From: Carnegiea gigantea
Taxonomy: Eukaryota > Streptophyta > Magnoliopsida > Caryophyllales > Cactaceae
Length of the DNA: 64,000 nucleotides
Direction: 5' to 3'
Assembly (NCBI GenBank): GCA_029747015.1
Contig: JAKOGI010000359.1
Location: 72,001-136,000, forward strand
This document shows positions 11,628 through 22,826 of this stretch, in pieces. The notes under the pieces were generated by a model. That model worked only from the letters and a program-made list of their open reading frames with translations, was not told the origin of the DNA and ran no database searches. A program made the translations under genes and the position numbers. The stretch's first letter is position 1, and the number at the start of each line of letters is the position of its first letter.

Positions 11628-14611
11628 TTTCATAAACTTGCAAAAATTTAATTTTGAGTTACGCAAAAAAATGTTATCGTTACGAAGCGCTGTATCCCCG
11701 AACCCAAGTTATTTCAGTCCAATTTGTAGCCCAACAAGTTTGCATGTTAACCTAACTAACCATCATGGTTAAGCTTAACCATGGTTAGCTAAATAGTCAC
11801 TTTTTCTGCATAAAATTTCAGTCAGGTGTTTGACAAGTCAAAAATTCACAATCAAAACTCCAAACCCATTTTCTCTCTCCTCTCTCTCTCCTCTCTCTCC
11901 CTCTACAAGGCTAGCACCATTCTAGCACTGTTCTAGACAGTTTTCGGCCAGTTCTCGGCCACCTTCAACCTCTCCTAACATCCTAGTACCATTAGCCACC
12001 ATCCCCACTCCTCAAAACAACCAAGCATCACTACTATCTCCACTTTTTCCAAGCTCAAAGTAAGTAATCTTGAACTTGATCATGTTGGTTTTGATTTTTA
12101 TTTTAGTTTTGATTCTTGTTTTGATGTTTGTGATCATTGATCATGATGTTTTGATAAGAAATAAGAGTTATTTTGGTGTTGATCATGGTGGAGTTGAGCT
12201 TGAATCATGCTAGGGTTTAGGGATGATCATGTCCATGCAAGCTTAAGTTAAAACCATATTTATGAATTGATTTATATTTAATCTTGTAATCTTTAGTTTT
12301 ATTGATGATTATGATGATGTTTTTGGTGATTTGGAATGATTTCAAGTGAGGATTTGTGTGAAAAGAGAGGGAAAAGCTAAAATAGTGAGGGCTAAAAATT
12401 TCAGAAAAATAAGGCAGACTTCAGGATTAAACTGGTAATGATCGGCCCATAGGAAACTTATGATTTTTGGTGGGTAGATAGGTCAGTGTGTTAGCATTTA
12501 AATGACTTTTGAATTGCCTTAATCCGAGGTCCGTGGAAAACGTTATGGTCGTTTTACCAAAACTGTGCAGAATGGGACCAAAGCTGACACACTTTTGTTC
12601 TAGCCCTATTTTGGGAACCCTATTGTAGGAATCATGTTTTGTATTATAAATGAAAGTTTTTCAGACTTCAAAATCTTTTCATATTGGGTTTAGGTCTCCA
12701 TTTGAGGTCAACGGTGAAAGTTATGAATTTTTGAAGTAAACTGACCTGCTTTAGTACAAATTGGGCTGTTATTGCAATTTCTATGCAGTGTATACTTGGA
12801 GGAAAATTCTGAAAATTTTACTGCAGATTGTCCATATTATTTTCGAATTTTCTATAAGATTTCATGAATTTTGGTTGAGTATTTTGAGTTTGGTGATTTT
12901 TGAAAACATTTTGAGTAATTATGTGAAGAGTAATAATAAAGATTGAGTGAGATTGATCATGCACTCATTTTGTGTATTTTAGGCCAAGTAAGGTCATTTA
13001 AGGGGGAAATGAATCTTCATGGATTTTCATGGAGCTTTTAGCTTGATTAATGAGAAAGAAGAAGACAAGTATACAAATTAGGAGACTGTTTATGAGCTTT
13101 AAATCATTTATGAATTTTACAAAGAAAATACCAAGTTTAGTGAGCTTAATAGCTTCTATTAAGTTCAATGATTCATTTGGGGTGGAATTCTATATCTAAT
13201 GGATTTATGAATGAAATATGAGAAGTGAGGAGAGTTGTGACTCAGAAACCATGTTTATCAGACCAAGTTATTGCGTTTATGCTATTTGGAACCAAGATAT
13301 ATCTCTCTTGGCCTCAAACATCTATTACTTACTCAACTCAGAATGTATCAAATGTATTTATCAAGCAATCTAGTGTATTCATTGTTATCTTGAACCAAGC
13401 TATACATCAACGAGCCTTAAACCCGTATCAGCAACCTATTTAAGAAAAGGTCACAACCAGTCTCTTAATTATCACCATCAAGGCCTTTTCCTTTGTAATG
13501 TCAATTATCTCATTGTGGACTATTTTACTTTCATTTACTTTATATCAAATTTAATTACTTTCATCAATTTAGTTTTGAAGTTATATTGAAATACCCAAGT
13601 TATGTATACTATTTAATTACTCAATGTTTGTTACACATACTTTTACTTACTCAGTTATATGAGTAAAGATCATTTATTGACTACACATACTTACAATGAC
13701 ATTTATGAAATAGAGTCGATGCCTAGTTATCGTCCCCCATTATGTATAAGTGTTATCAAGTCAGAACATATTTTTCAAGTCAGATGGTATTTATGAAATA
13801 GCTGACTTTTATCAAGTCAGATGACATTTTTAAAGGCTCAAGGTATGTCTGTTGCCTATACCTTCAAAAAGCAGAACATGTTTATCAAGTTAAAACTCTT
13901 AAGGAGTTTATCAATGAATCAGTTTGTACAGTGATTTGCCATTTAACTTGTGACCCTGTCAGTTATCATCTATAGGGCATCAGCCTATCATTTACACGCG
14001 TGACTTCAGGCCAACTCTTGATCGAATTGGCAGGTGTACACCTATGTATAGATTATATCATTGGAAGGGGTTCACATCCAGATAATAATGAGCAATTCAG
14101 TTTCATATTACTTTCATTTTCATTGTTATTGCAAACTAAATGAGTTGTAAAAGCGGGTACCGGTCAACAACATTTCTATGCTCATTTTACAATACAGGAA
14201 TGCATGTACTGAGTTTTTGCTCACATTTTCAAATTGTTTTCATATTTTCCATTTTAGGTAATGAAGTATCACATGTTTCTCCTTTTAGCAAGCCCTTTTG
14301 AAAGTCATCAGATGCTCACAGTGGATTCAGCATAGCATGAATATTGGAAATCGATCTCTGGGTCAAGTTAGGTCTATATTCAATATACTTGTGTAGTGTG
14401 AAGTGCAAGTTAGCACATGGTATGATTAAGTCGATGGGATTGAAGTTGAACTATTATGGACTTTGGTCTTGAAGTGTTTCAGTTAATAGATTTTGTGATT
14501 GTGGTTTTAGTGAGCCTTGTCCTTATCAGGACAGCGGTAGCGCCTTCTATTATTAAGTCTCTCGCTGCAATTTTACGTAAATCATGTCGTTAGCATTTTG
14601 GAGGCGTTACA
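11176..14611 (+). repeat. 3' LTR (3436 bp) of the Tekay-like element
   Basis: It begins TGTAATAACC and ends GGAGGCGTTACA. It is collinear with the 5' LTR at 3278-6692. The main length difference is the expanded ATT microsatellite at 11518-11629. Confidence 0.88.
11518..11629. repeat. (ATT)n microsatellite
   Basis: About 110 bp of nearly pure TTA/ATT repeat with a few G interruptions. Poly-Leu or poly-Asn readings across it are artefacts of the repeat. Confidence 0.95.
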
Positions 14612-14616
14612 TCCCT
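14612..14616. repeat. Right target-site duplication of the 3278-14611 element (TCCCT)
   Basis: TCCCT matches four of five bases of the left copy TCCCG at 3273-3277. Confidence 0.6.
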
Positions 14617-15851
14617 TGAGACTTTGAGCCTTTAGAGACTGTTTATCAGTATTAGTCTCATATTTTCTTTCATATGTGACTCTTCCTTGACATCATTTTT
14701 CTAGAACTTGTCTTGATTCTTATTCAAGATCACATTTCGCATATGCATTTAGGCAATATGATTAAGGCATTTTTCTTTCTTTGATTCATTTGAAACCCAC
14801 AGCCAAATAGCTAGCCTTGTTATGTATTGTATCCATTGTTAGCCCCTTTGAGTCTGTAACCATTTTTCTTGATATGAACCTCCTACTTTTAGCCCATGGC
14901 CAAATACTTGTCTTACCCTTAAGCTAAGGCTAGAGGAGCATTACATTCTTTTGCATCAAGTTTGAAAGGGGTTAGCAAGGTAAATTGTTATTCTCTTTAA
15001 TGAATTTTAGCTATTTGGGGCAGGGATGCAAATATTTGATAAATCCTTTTTTTTATTGAGTAAAATTTAGAGAAGAGTTCGATTTTAAAGTTCGTTATGG
15101 AATTCCCTTGGCTATTCCTCTTTGGGGAAAAAAATAAAAAAAACAAAAAAACAGAAGAGAAAAAAAGAGGGAAAATTTTCAAAGAAAGTGATTAGCCCTG
15201 GTAGGAATGTAAGATATTTGTAATTTTCGACTCGATCTCTTTTCATTTTGGGATTTATTTTATTGATGAGTTAATAAGGTTCGAGGAGGATGTAGTATGA
15301 TGCATCGGAATTGTTTAAGCTCTTAGTCTATGACTTTTAACTTCTCATTTCCAAAAACATTTGTTCCCCTCTTACCTTTACCCTAAGCCCCCTTACATCG
15401 CTATGAAAGTCCTCATGGTTGTTTAATGTATTTGCATTTTAGTGGTAGCAAATTTGAGAATTTTGTCAAGCTTATGATAGATTTGTGTCCAAGGAATGAG
15501 ATTTGAGAGAACCTTCATATATATACATTGTCGAACAAATGAGTACTGAGTGCCACATAACTACAGTGAGGTTCTACCAGCCTTGCTAGTTTTACTCGTT
15601 TTATGTGCTACAATGATTGTATTTGACAATTTGGAGGACGATTGGTTCAAGTTTCACATTATGGTCTATTAAAATGTTTTTGAAATTTCATTCCCTATTT
15701 TGTTTGTTAATGATATTTTTGCATCTTTTTGGGCTACCTTTGGATCATCCTTGCCATTTGAACATTATCTATGTCTATTCTGAGGAGGCTGTGTATATCT
15801 TTAATTCTTGCATTGCTTGAGGACAAACAATAGTTTAAGTATGGGGGAGTT
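14617..15851 (+). other. Athila 3' non-coding region, right part, with polypurine tract
   Basis: This is non-coding. The block at 14640-14945 matches, in reverse orientation, the internal region of the minus-strand element near 51480-51800 (shared CTTTCATATGTGACTCTTCC and TTAGCCCCTTTGAG). This ties the two elements to one lineage. The region ends with the string TTGCTTGAGGACAAACAATAG and the purine tract ATGGGGGAGTT at 15841-15851, directly before the LTR. There are A-rich homopolymers near 15125-15170. Confidence 0.7.
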
Positions 15852-16130
15852 TGATAATGCTTAATATGTACATCTTTTTAGGGCTATTCTGCCTCGTGTT
15901 TAGGAGAATTTTGTACTTAATGATGTTATTTATTCTCCTATTCTCGATTTATGCTTGGGTGTAGTTGTTTAATGTATTTTACAGGATTTCCAGTCTTTTT
16001 ATGTAACATTTGCCCTTTAATGACTGTGTTTTGGCCTCCCCACAGTCATCTATGTTATGCCACGACCGTAGGGCAAAGAAAGAGCAAAATTCCAGATCCA
16101 GCACAGACGACGGTCAGCCCGTGGTGGATC

Positions 16131-16143
16131 CCACGGACCGTGG
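16131..16143. promoter_or_regulatory. CCACGG-A-CCGTGG inverted repeat in the LTR promoter
   Basis: This is a perfect 6-bp inverted repeat around one base, about 65 bp upstream of the TATA box. Related CCACAGACGGTCCGTGG-type motifs sit in the same place in the solo LTR at 43347 and in the minus-strand LTRs. It is a candidate cis element; function is inferred from the repeated position. Confidence 0.5.
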
Positions 16144-16208
16144 TGTGCCTATAACTATTGCCTTTTCATTTCCCCTAAGCTGTGTGGCTGAGATCAACTG
16201 AAATTCTC

Positions 16209-16216
16209 TATAAATA
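16209..16216 (+). promoter_or_regulatory. TATA box of the Athila LTR
   Basis: TATAAATA inside CTCTATAAATAGAG, about 360 bp into the 1262-bp LTR. It is the best core-promoter match in this LTR. Confidence 0.7.
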
Positions 16217-17113
16217 GAGATGTTTTGCAGCATTCCAAAGAATTCAACTTCAACTCCAAAGCAAAGCAAGCAAGCAAGTAGTTTAGTTTAGATTAGTTTT
16301 CTCTCAAATTTTGTTCTTAGTTTAGTTTTGAGTGAGTTTTGAGTGTGAGAGTTTTGATCCTGAGGCGGTTCTAAGCCCTTGGTTAAGGCCATCTCAGTCG
16401 AGTCCCTTCCGCTCAAGATTTCGCCGATCTTTTTTTGGTTAGTTTATCTTTTATCATGTATGAGTAGTTTTCTTAGTCTAGGAATTTAGTAGTTTTTGGA
16501 ATTGTTATTGGATCATGGTTTGATATTTAAAGAATTATGCTTATTTTCGTGATTGGTTTGATTTCATTCTATCAAGTGTTATTCATGTGGTGAGTTGATT
16601 TTTGGCCAAAATTTACTTGCACATTTGAAACAATCGAGTGAACATTTGAAAGACGACATTTGGTTGTTGGAATGCTTGAATAGACATAGCATAACTTCGT
16701 CTCGAAAGAGAGATTTATATGCCAGAAGGGCTAGTAAATAATCAAATATATTAAACTTGGATTAAGTCAAGTTAGTTTGAAAGAACGACGTTTACTTAGT
16801 TAGGCAAATTTGACTGATTTCGAAAGAATATATCAAGTTTCTTGATAAGATTACACTTTCTCGGAATTAACCAATTAGAGAATAGCAGATGTTTATTCTT
16901 TTGATCCAATTCTCTTCCTGTGAAAATTTCTAGATGTTTTTTCTCTTATTGATCTGAACAAGTTTATTTGCAGTAGTTAATCAAATCCACTTGAAATTGA
17001 GTTTTGCTTAGCATATTCTCACAATACTAGGCTCAATAGATTATTTTAGTCCCGGAGGAGCGATATCTTTATCTGTACTACGAACACCCGTGCACTTGTG
17101 GCAGTGTTGATCA

Positions 17114-17586
17114 CATGTTCATTAGTATAAGTTTGTTTGTATCACCACTAGCTTGTGCTATACTTGTTCACTGTATCTTTATTAATCATTTCCTTCATTT
17201 AAGAAATTTTGTTTAAAGACAATAGGATTAAAGCAACTAGAAATATGAATATTTTAAATTCGTTTTTCTTTTTTTTAAAAACAATTATAGGATGGTTACC
17301 AAATTCTACTTTTTCAATTGGCGTAATAATTGCTAATATTTACTGCCCATTCAATGAGCAAATTGCCTAGTCTAAGTGAACATTAATGAAACAATCAATG
17401 AATGACCTCATGATAGATAATCAACAATTATCAGATTCATAGTGAACATTATCAAGACAACTAATTAATAAGTTGCCTCAGAGGTCCATCCATGGAGTCA
17501 CCTTTATCCCTTCAACATAGCCAAGAAAGCTCAAGTACAAGAATCAAGGTCCAAGGGATTGTTAAAGCTTTGCTTAATCGAAGTAA
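17114..17586. other. Unassigned AT-rich stretch between Athila LTR and CRM-like LTR
   Basis: No ORF, repeat terminus or RNA gene is recognised. It may be old retroelement or unique sequence. AGTAA (17582-17586) immediately precedes the next LTR and could be its target-site copy, but the partner copy is not available. Confidence 0.4.
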
Positions 17587-18594
17587 TGTCACACCCAATT
17601 TCGAACCTGTGCACAAACCCGATTTTGTGCATTTGATTTCCTAAATATCTATTGGGTTCAGAAGGGGTACAGTCACTCTATCTTCAAGTTTAAAAAGTGT
17701 TCTTTCCAATAATCAAGTTGCAATGGATTGGAGATCATTTGGTCCCTCAAATCTGCAGTACAGGTCAAGCAAAACTACCCAGTTTTACATGGTTCTAAAA
17801 ATGGGCCTTATTTTGGGCTCAAGTATCCTCAACTCTTTCTGCCAGTTTTATGCCTTAAAAATACATTAAATTATTATCAAATGGCCTGAAAAAATCAGTG
17901 CTAAACTACCCACAAACTTAACTTTTATCTAGCCAAAGAAGCGTTTAAAACCCCTTTACCTGGGTAAAGACTTAACAGTGCAAGCTGATAAGTTTACTTA
18001 TTTTTGGGATCTCAAGGAAGTGTCCACTTAGAAGATCACCCAATTAGTGACTAAGACATGATATTAGTTCGTCCCATGTCTTAGTTCGGCATTAAGTCCT
18101 CAAGATTATCAACTAAAGAGGTGTCAAGTTGAGAATGCATCTAACCTTTTATAGGTTGTTTCTGTATCCGATTATTGCTTAGTTAAGCTCGCTTAATTTT
18201 TGAATTATGGTTGTTGTAAGCAAGTGGTAGGGGAGTACATAAATCCCCTGGCAGCTTATGTAAGGGTCTTTTGCCAAATTTGTGAAAGAAGTTGAGCTTT
18301 AGCTCCTTTAAACTCTCAAACTCTCTTCTGGCTTATCCTTGCTTGTGGCCGAGTAGGGTGGTGAACTAGCAAAAGTCCTGGCTTCTCTTTGGTGGTTTTT
18401 ATGTATCTAAAGAGTAGTTAAGGGCCTTAATACTTATTTTGGTGGTATTAATATATCTAAGAGAGGCATTAGTTTTGGTTACGTATCAAATTCTATTCTA
18501 GTTTGAGTTTAAGTTTTTATAGTTTCTTGCTTTCATTCTTGGCTCTACTTGCTTTCCTGTGAGATTGTTAGTTAAGCCTTAAGGGAATACATCA
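17587..18594 (+). repeat. 5' LTR (about 1008 bp) of element A
   Basis: It starts TGTCACACCC and ends GGAATACATCA. The end is fixed by a primer-site-like string 3 bases later. The sequence GATTTTGTGC near 17620 and the CTCTCAAACTCTC...GGCTTATCC block near 18310-18350 recur in the LTRs at 47277 and 60634, showing a common family. Confidence 0.7.
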
Positions 18595-18597
18595 TTT

Positions 18598-18609
18598 TGG
18601 TGTCAAAGC
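18598..18609 (+). promoter_or_regulatory. Degenerate initiator-Met primer-binding site of element A
   Basis: TGGTGTCAAAGC differs at two positions from TGGTATCAGAGC and lies 3 bases after the LTR. Confidence 0.65.
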
Positions 18610-18707
18610 CAAGATTTCTCCTTGGCCTTGTACCACAGCCCCAAACATAACCCACTGCCCAAACATAATCCAACCACAAGGAACCCGGTTTTGAGCCTTG
18701 TGAAGTC

Positions 18708-19800
18708 ATGAGTGCTAGCATGACTTTGGAACGAAGATTTGATGCTGTTATGAAGAATTTTGAAGACATGAGGTCTTATAATGAGGAAATGAAAAACCAA
18801 AATGAGTACTTGAGACAAAAGCTTGATGATGCAATGAAACAAAGCAGGAAGAACGTTAAGGGCTCTCAATCTTCGTGCTCATTCGGTTCCTTCCGAGGGG
18901 AAGAAAAGGAAGAAGAGAGCAATCCTTTTGGCTCTTCTAGGGAAGAGGAACCTTTAATAAGACCAAGAAAGTAAAGAAGGAATCAAACCAACCTTAATGA
19001 CATTAGGATAGATGTTCTAGAGTTTGAAGGGAAGCTTGACCCCAATGAGTCCTTGGAATGGCTAGACACCATTGAGAGGGTCTGATTATAAGGAGATCCC
19101 CGAGAGCAAAAAGGTAAAGTTTGTTGCTCTTAGGCTTAGGAGGTATGCCTCTCTTTGGTGGACTAAGTTCTTGGTCAAAAGCACTAGAAAAACAAAGGGA
19201 GAGATTCGAACTTAGGAAAGAATGAAATCCAAACTCAAAGACTATTTCCTACCCCTTTTACCTTCAGGATAGTTACTCATAACTAAACAACCTTACTCAA
19301 GGAACCATGAGTGTGGAGGAGTATACGAGAGAGTTTGAAAAGCTCCTCATCAAATGTGATCTTAAAGAGGTCGATGACTAACTTATTACGAGACAGTTAG
19401 AAGGACTCAATCCTAAGTATGCTCATGTAGTGGAGTTACAACAATACTCTACATTTGATGAAGTGTGTGTCCTAGCTCACAAAGTGGAAATAAAAAAGAA
19501 AGCCAAGCCCCTCAAAAGAGACGTTCCCAAACCTTCATCCAAGAGTTAATGTTTTGACAAGGGGAGCTCTTTTTCACCCCTAAACCAACAATTTCAACCT
19601 CTTCTAACCCTCAAAAGAACTAAACTCCACAAAAAGGCATAGCCCCTCAAAATAGACCAAATCCTATATTCCTAACACTAGAAGGTGTTTCAAGTGTTAA
19701 GGCATTGGTCGCTTAGCTTCAAAATGTCCTCATAGGAGAATCATCTCCTTGGCCGAATGGGAGGCTACTAAGGAAGAGGAAGGGGGAGGATAGGGAGTAG
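18708..19800 (+). pseudogene. gag of element A
   Basis: ATG 18708 (MSASMTLERRFDAVMK) opens a helical, probably coiled-coil N-terminus, open to 18974. Translation continues after stops with VLEFEGKLDPNESLEWL, RRYASLWWTK and MKSKLKDYFLP, the conserved retrotransposon Gag (UBN2/Retrotrans_gag) core. YTREFEKLLIKCDL and GLNPKYAHVVEL follow. The zinc knuckle at 19686-19727 reads C-F-K-C-x4-R-x4-C: the metal-binding His is replaced by Arg, and a stop lies just after the second Cys. Several stops and at least two frameshifts make it a pseudogene. The same gag is repeated at 45096, 48572 and 62040. Confidence 0.8.
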
Positions 19801-19806
19801 TATCTC

Positions 19807-20044
19807 ATGGTGGAACAAGAGAATGTTGTAGAGGAGGCGGATGAGGGAGAACTATTGGTATTGAGCAGGGCTTTGAGCGGCCTTAAAGGAGCAAAACAAA
19901 AACAAAGAGAGAACATCTTTTATTCTACGTGTGCAGTTCAGAGGAATGTGTGCTCTGTTATCATTGGTGGAGGGAGTTGCGCTGATGTGGTCTCACTTAT
20001 CATGGTGGACAAATGCAACTTCCAAGCCAAAACCTACCCTCATC
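19807..20044 (+). pseudogene. Protease N-terminal part of element A
   Basis: An acidic linker (VVEEADEGELLVLSRAL) leads to NVCSVIIGGGSCADVVSL. This is the retropepsin active-site segment that reads LIIDGGS in related copies at 35705 and 46275, so the catalytic Asp is changed to Gly here. The frame stays open to the MITE insertion at 20045. The rest of the domain resumes at 32704. Confidence 0.75.
20037..20044. repeat. Left 8-bp target-site duplication of the hAT-like MITE
   Basis: CCCTCATC here pairs with TCGTCATC at 32696-32703 (6 of 8 identical). Both flanks are consecutive protease sequence. Confidence 0.55.
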
Positions 20045-20349
20045 TAGGGATGTTTATCGGTCCAAACCTGGATCGGGCCAGACTGGTTTGGACCGAGGAC
20101 AGAACAAGAAGAGGAACATGGATTGTAGACCGGACACCAAATAAAACTTAGACTAGACCGGAATCGCACCGAAAAAATTCAGATTAGACCGGACAGGACC
20201 GAACAAATCAAATTGATTAGGGGATTTCAAGTTTACTTTTATGGATTAAGCAACCTAAACTAAAATAAAATATCTAGAAGTAGGATTTTGGGCCATTTAG
20301 TTGTGTTCAAAAATTAAAAGTTTATTAAAAAATAGAACTTTTAAGTGTC

Positions 20350-20354
20350 TACGG
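20350..20354. repeat. Left target-site duplication of the LARD (TACGG)
   Basis: TACGG immediately precedes the LTR. A perfect copy follows the 3' LTR at 32353-32357. Confidence 0.92.
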
Positions 20355-20759
20355 TGTAAGACCCCGCATTTTTGTTTTCCGTTAAGCTAACTAAATTTCC
20401 TTTTTATGTTCTAAATTCGTATTTTTAGTAACTGTATGAGTTAAATTATTATCGATGTGCTTTTTAGAACTATAATTTCATTAAAAAAAAAGATTATTAT
20501 TGCTATTATTGATTTCAAAGTCAACTCGTGCCATTTATGCCTTTAAATTATATCGATAGTTTAATTTAGTCGTTATTCGATTTATTTAGTCGTTTCCCAA
20601 GTACGATTAGGTTTTCAACCTTAGAATTAGTTTGTGGTTTATTGAATCGAACCTAGACGTATTTGAGATCGAATAATCGACGAAGGGTCGTATTATCGAT
20701 TCGGGATAGGTTGTGAGGTACGAGATTAGAATTTTAGTTGATTAGGCAAGCGACAAAGA

Positions 20760-21180
20760 AACAAAAAAATGGGGCCAAAGCCCCCTTTCTCTTTCATCTT
20801 CATCGCGACAGGGGGGTTCTCTGCCCCAGCCCGTCGACCACCAACGCAAGAGAGACAGAGGGCGAGAGAGAGGGAGGTGTCGCCGGCCAGGTGGCGACGG
20901 AGGCGGCTCCGGCGACACCACGACAGAGAGAGAGAGAGTTCGAGCGATAGAGTGAGGGAGCGAAAAAGGGTTCAACGAACCACGCCCTGCTACCGGCGAC
21001 CTTCGCGACTGAGGACGATAATCCGACGACGGTTGAGCCCGCCTGGCTGCCGGCGACCAACTTGTGCCGAGGCTGAGCGAAAATCGGCCATGGCTGGGCT
21101 GATTCTGGCACAAGGACGGTCGGACACTCGGCCAAAATCATGCATGCGCGGTGAGTTTCGAACTTCTCTACTCCTTTAAG
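20760..21180. other. GC-rich, (GA)n-containing island in the LARD LTR
   Basis: A markedly GC-rich block in otherwise AT-rich DNA, with GAGAGA runs and many CGCCGG/GGCGAC words. Long Arg-rich open frames exist on both strands but show only base-composition bias, and between the two LTRs one of them shifts frame and then returns. I read it as a promoter or leader-type island, not a gene. The counterpart in the 3' LTR is about 28385-28850 and in the solo LTR about 57020-57400. Confidence 0.45.
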
Positions 21181-21469
21181 TTGAATCCCCACCTTGAATC
21201 CTCCTTAATCGTGCTTAAATTTCTCAAAAAACACAAGTTAGGGTTTTTGGGTTTGGGCTAGGTCGAGTCACGCGCGAAGAGCAGAGGAGTATCTGGCTGT
21301 TGGTGCTCGATTTTTGGCCCCAATTCAAGCTAAATCGCATGTCTCTAGCGTGAAATCGAGGTGGGTGTTCCTCGCCTCCTAAGCTGTTACTATTTTTGGA
21401 AATGTTTTTCAGCAGATTGATGTTGCATGTTATGTTAGAGTTCGCTAAATTCGTTAGAAATGTCAAGAA

Positions 21470-21960
21470 ATGAGCTATACATGTTTAGGTTCGATTCATT
21501 TGGTTAATTTATGCCTGAGATTTGTAATTCGAAGTGAATTATACATGCTTAGCTTCGATTCGAATCAATATAGTTAATTTATGCCTAAGTTCTTAATTCG
21601 AAACGAATTATATACGTTTAGCATTAATTCGAATGCATATAGTTAATTCATGACTAAGTTTTTCATTTGAAACGAATTATATAAGTTTAGCGTTAATTCA
21701 GATGCATGTAGTTAATTTATGCCAAAGTTCTTAATTCGAAACGAATTATATACATTTAGCTTCAAATCAAATTAATTTAGTTAATGTATGCCTGAGATTT
21801 TAATTCGAACTAAGTTATATATCTTTAGTTTCGACTCGAATCAATTTAGTTAAATCAAGCTGGAAGTTTTGATTCGAAGTAAAGTATGTATGTTTAGCTT
21901 TGATTCGAATCTATACGATTAATTCATGCCTGAGTATGAACTTTGAAGTGCATCGTACGT
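21470..21960. repeat. ~69-bp tandem repeats (about 7 units) in the LARD 5' LTR
   Basis: Units carry AGTTAATTTATGCCTRAG, TTAATTCGAA and a TTTAGCTTCGATTCGAAT-like string. Spacing between GTTAATT anchors is 68-70 bp from 21503 to 21917. The 3' LTR array (29172-29619) has one additional partial unit of about 33 bp. Confidence 0.85.
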
Positions 21961-22826
21961 GTTTAAAATTAATGTACATAAATGCTTAGTCAATCTACGA
22001 TCGTCTATATGCTTAACTATCCCATAATGACTTACTAACTCCAAAGTAAATTATAAATGCTTACAGCCTAATCATGCTTGAAAATGCTTAGAGCCTTATG
22101 ATGTTTGAATTGCTAAGTAAAGAACTATAGTTTTAATATGTGGATGTGATGGTATGTATGCGTACGTATGCTTGCTGTAGCGAACCACCGAGTGGTGCTG
22201 CTTGCCCAGATAAGTACCTAAACCTTACCTTTTCATAAATTAGTATGATAATATGTTATGATTAATAAATTGAAAACCGAGATGGTAGTTGGATGGTTTG
22301 AGGAAGAACTATGAGTGGTTCGAGGTTCTTGTGGTACGGTGCTTGTGAGGAGGGAGCATGGGTTATGAATTAACCGCAATCGTGTGGATTGCGAGGCCAT
22401 GTGTGGCTCATTGTGCTGAATTGATTACGAAGTGCTCGAATGTGATACATGTGAACCCCCATTTTTCCCTCAATGTGCTACGTGCTATTAAGTGAATAGT
22501 TTTCGAAATTCTGACATGTTTAAGAAGGATTGCTAAATGTATGTTTTCATGATTTCGGAAGCTTTTAAGTTAGAAATGAAGTCGTTTTACGAATCAGTAA
22601 ACGTATTACGTTTATAAGAAGCTTTTAAAGTTAAAAGTAAAGTTGTTTTACGAGTTAGTACGTTTATAAGAAGTTTTTAAATTAAAAACAAAGTGACCTA
22701 TAAGCATTTAGAAAGATTATGGTCGTTTTGTTTAAAAAGCGAGTTTTCAACAAGTAAGCATTTGAAACAGAGAAAGGAAATATGTTCGTAAAGACTAAAA
22801 ATGTGCTAAGAAGTTGGCCAGAGGGC

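Larger units (their letters stand above)
3278..14611 (+). mobile_element. Full-length, decayed Tekay/Del-like Ty3/gypsy retrotransposon
   Basis: Two direct LTRs (3278-6692 and 11176-14611) start TGTAATAACCC and end GCGTTACA. They flank a 4.48-kb internal region with an initiator-Met-type primer site at its left end and a polypurine tract at its right end. Scattered remnants of the protease-RT linker, RT, the integrase C-terminus and a chromodomain-like tail appear in the expected order, so this is a chromovirus with badly decayed pol. Gag is not recognisable. It inserted into the 3' non-coding region of the Athila element. The Tekay/Del assignment rests on LTR termini, the primer site, the polypurine context (TTTCGAGGACGAAACTCTTT) and the C-terminal tail. 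Confidence 0.85.
15852..17113 (+). repeat. 3' LTR (1262 bp) of the Athila-type element
   Basis: It starts TGATAATGC directly after the polypurine tract and ends GTGTTGATCA, giving TG...CA termini. Length and layout match the two Athila-like LTRs at 49234-50498 and 57758-59016 and the solo LTR at 43347-44603, although the sequences have diverged. A TATA box (16209-16216) and a CCACGGACCGTGG inverted repeat lie in the expected U3 position. The matching 5' LTR would be left of the window. Confidence 0.8.

Noticed and set aside
11466..11772. Poly-Asn and poly-Leu open frames
   Set aside because: They are direct readings of the (ATT)n microsatellite.
17114..17118. CATGT as right target duplication of the Athila element
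   Set aside because: The left boundary is outside the window, so the duplication cannot be tested.
20769..21192. Overlapping 120-150-codon Arg-rich open frames on both strands of the LARD GC island (also 28381-28861)
   Set aside because: Open frames on both strands at once, low complexity driven by GA/CG words, and a frame change between the two LTR copies point to composition bias, not coding.
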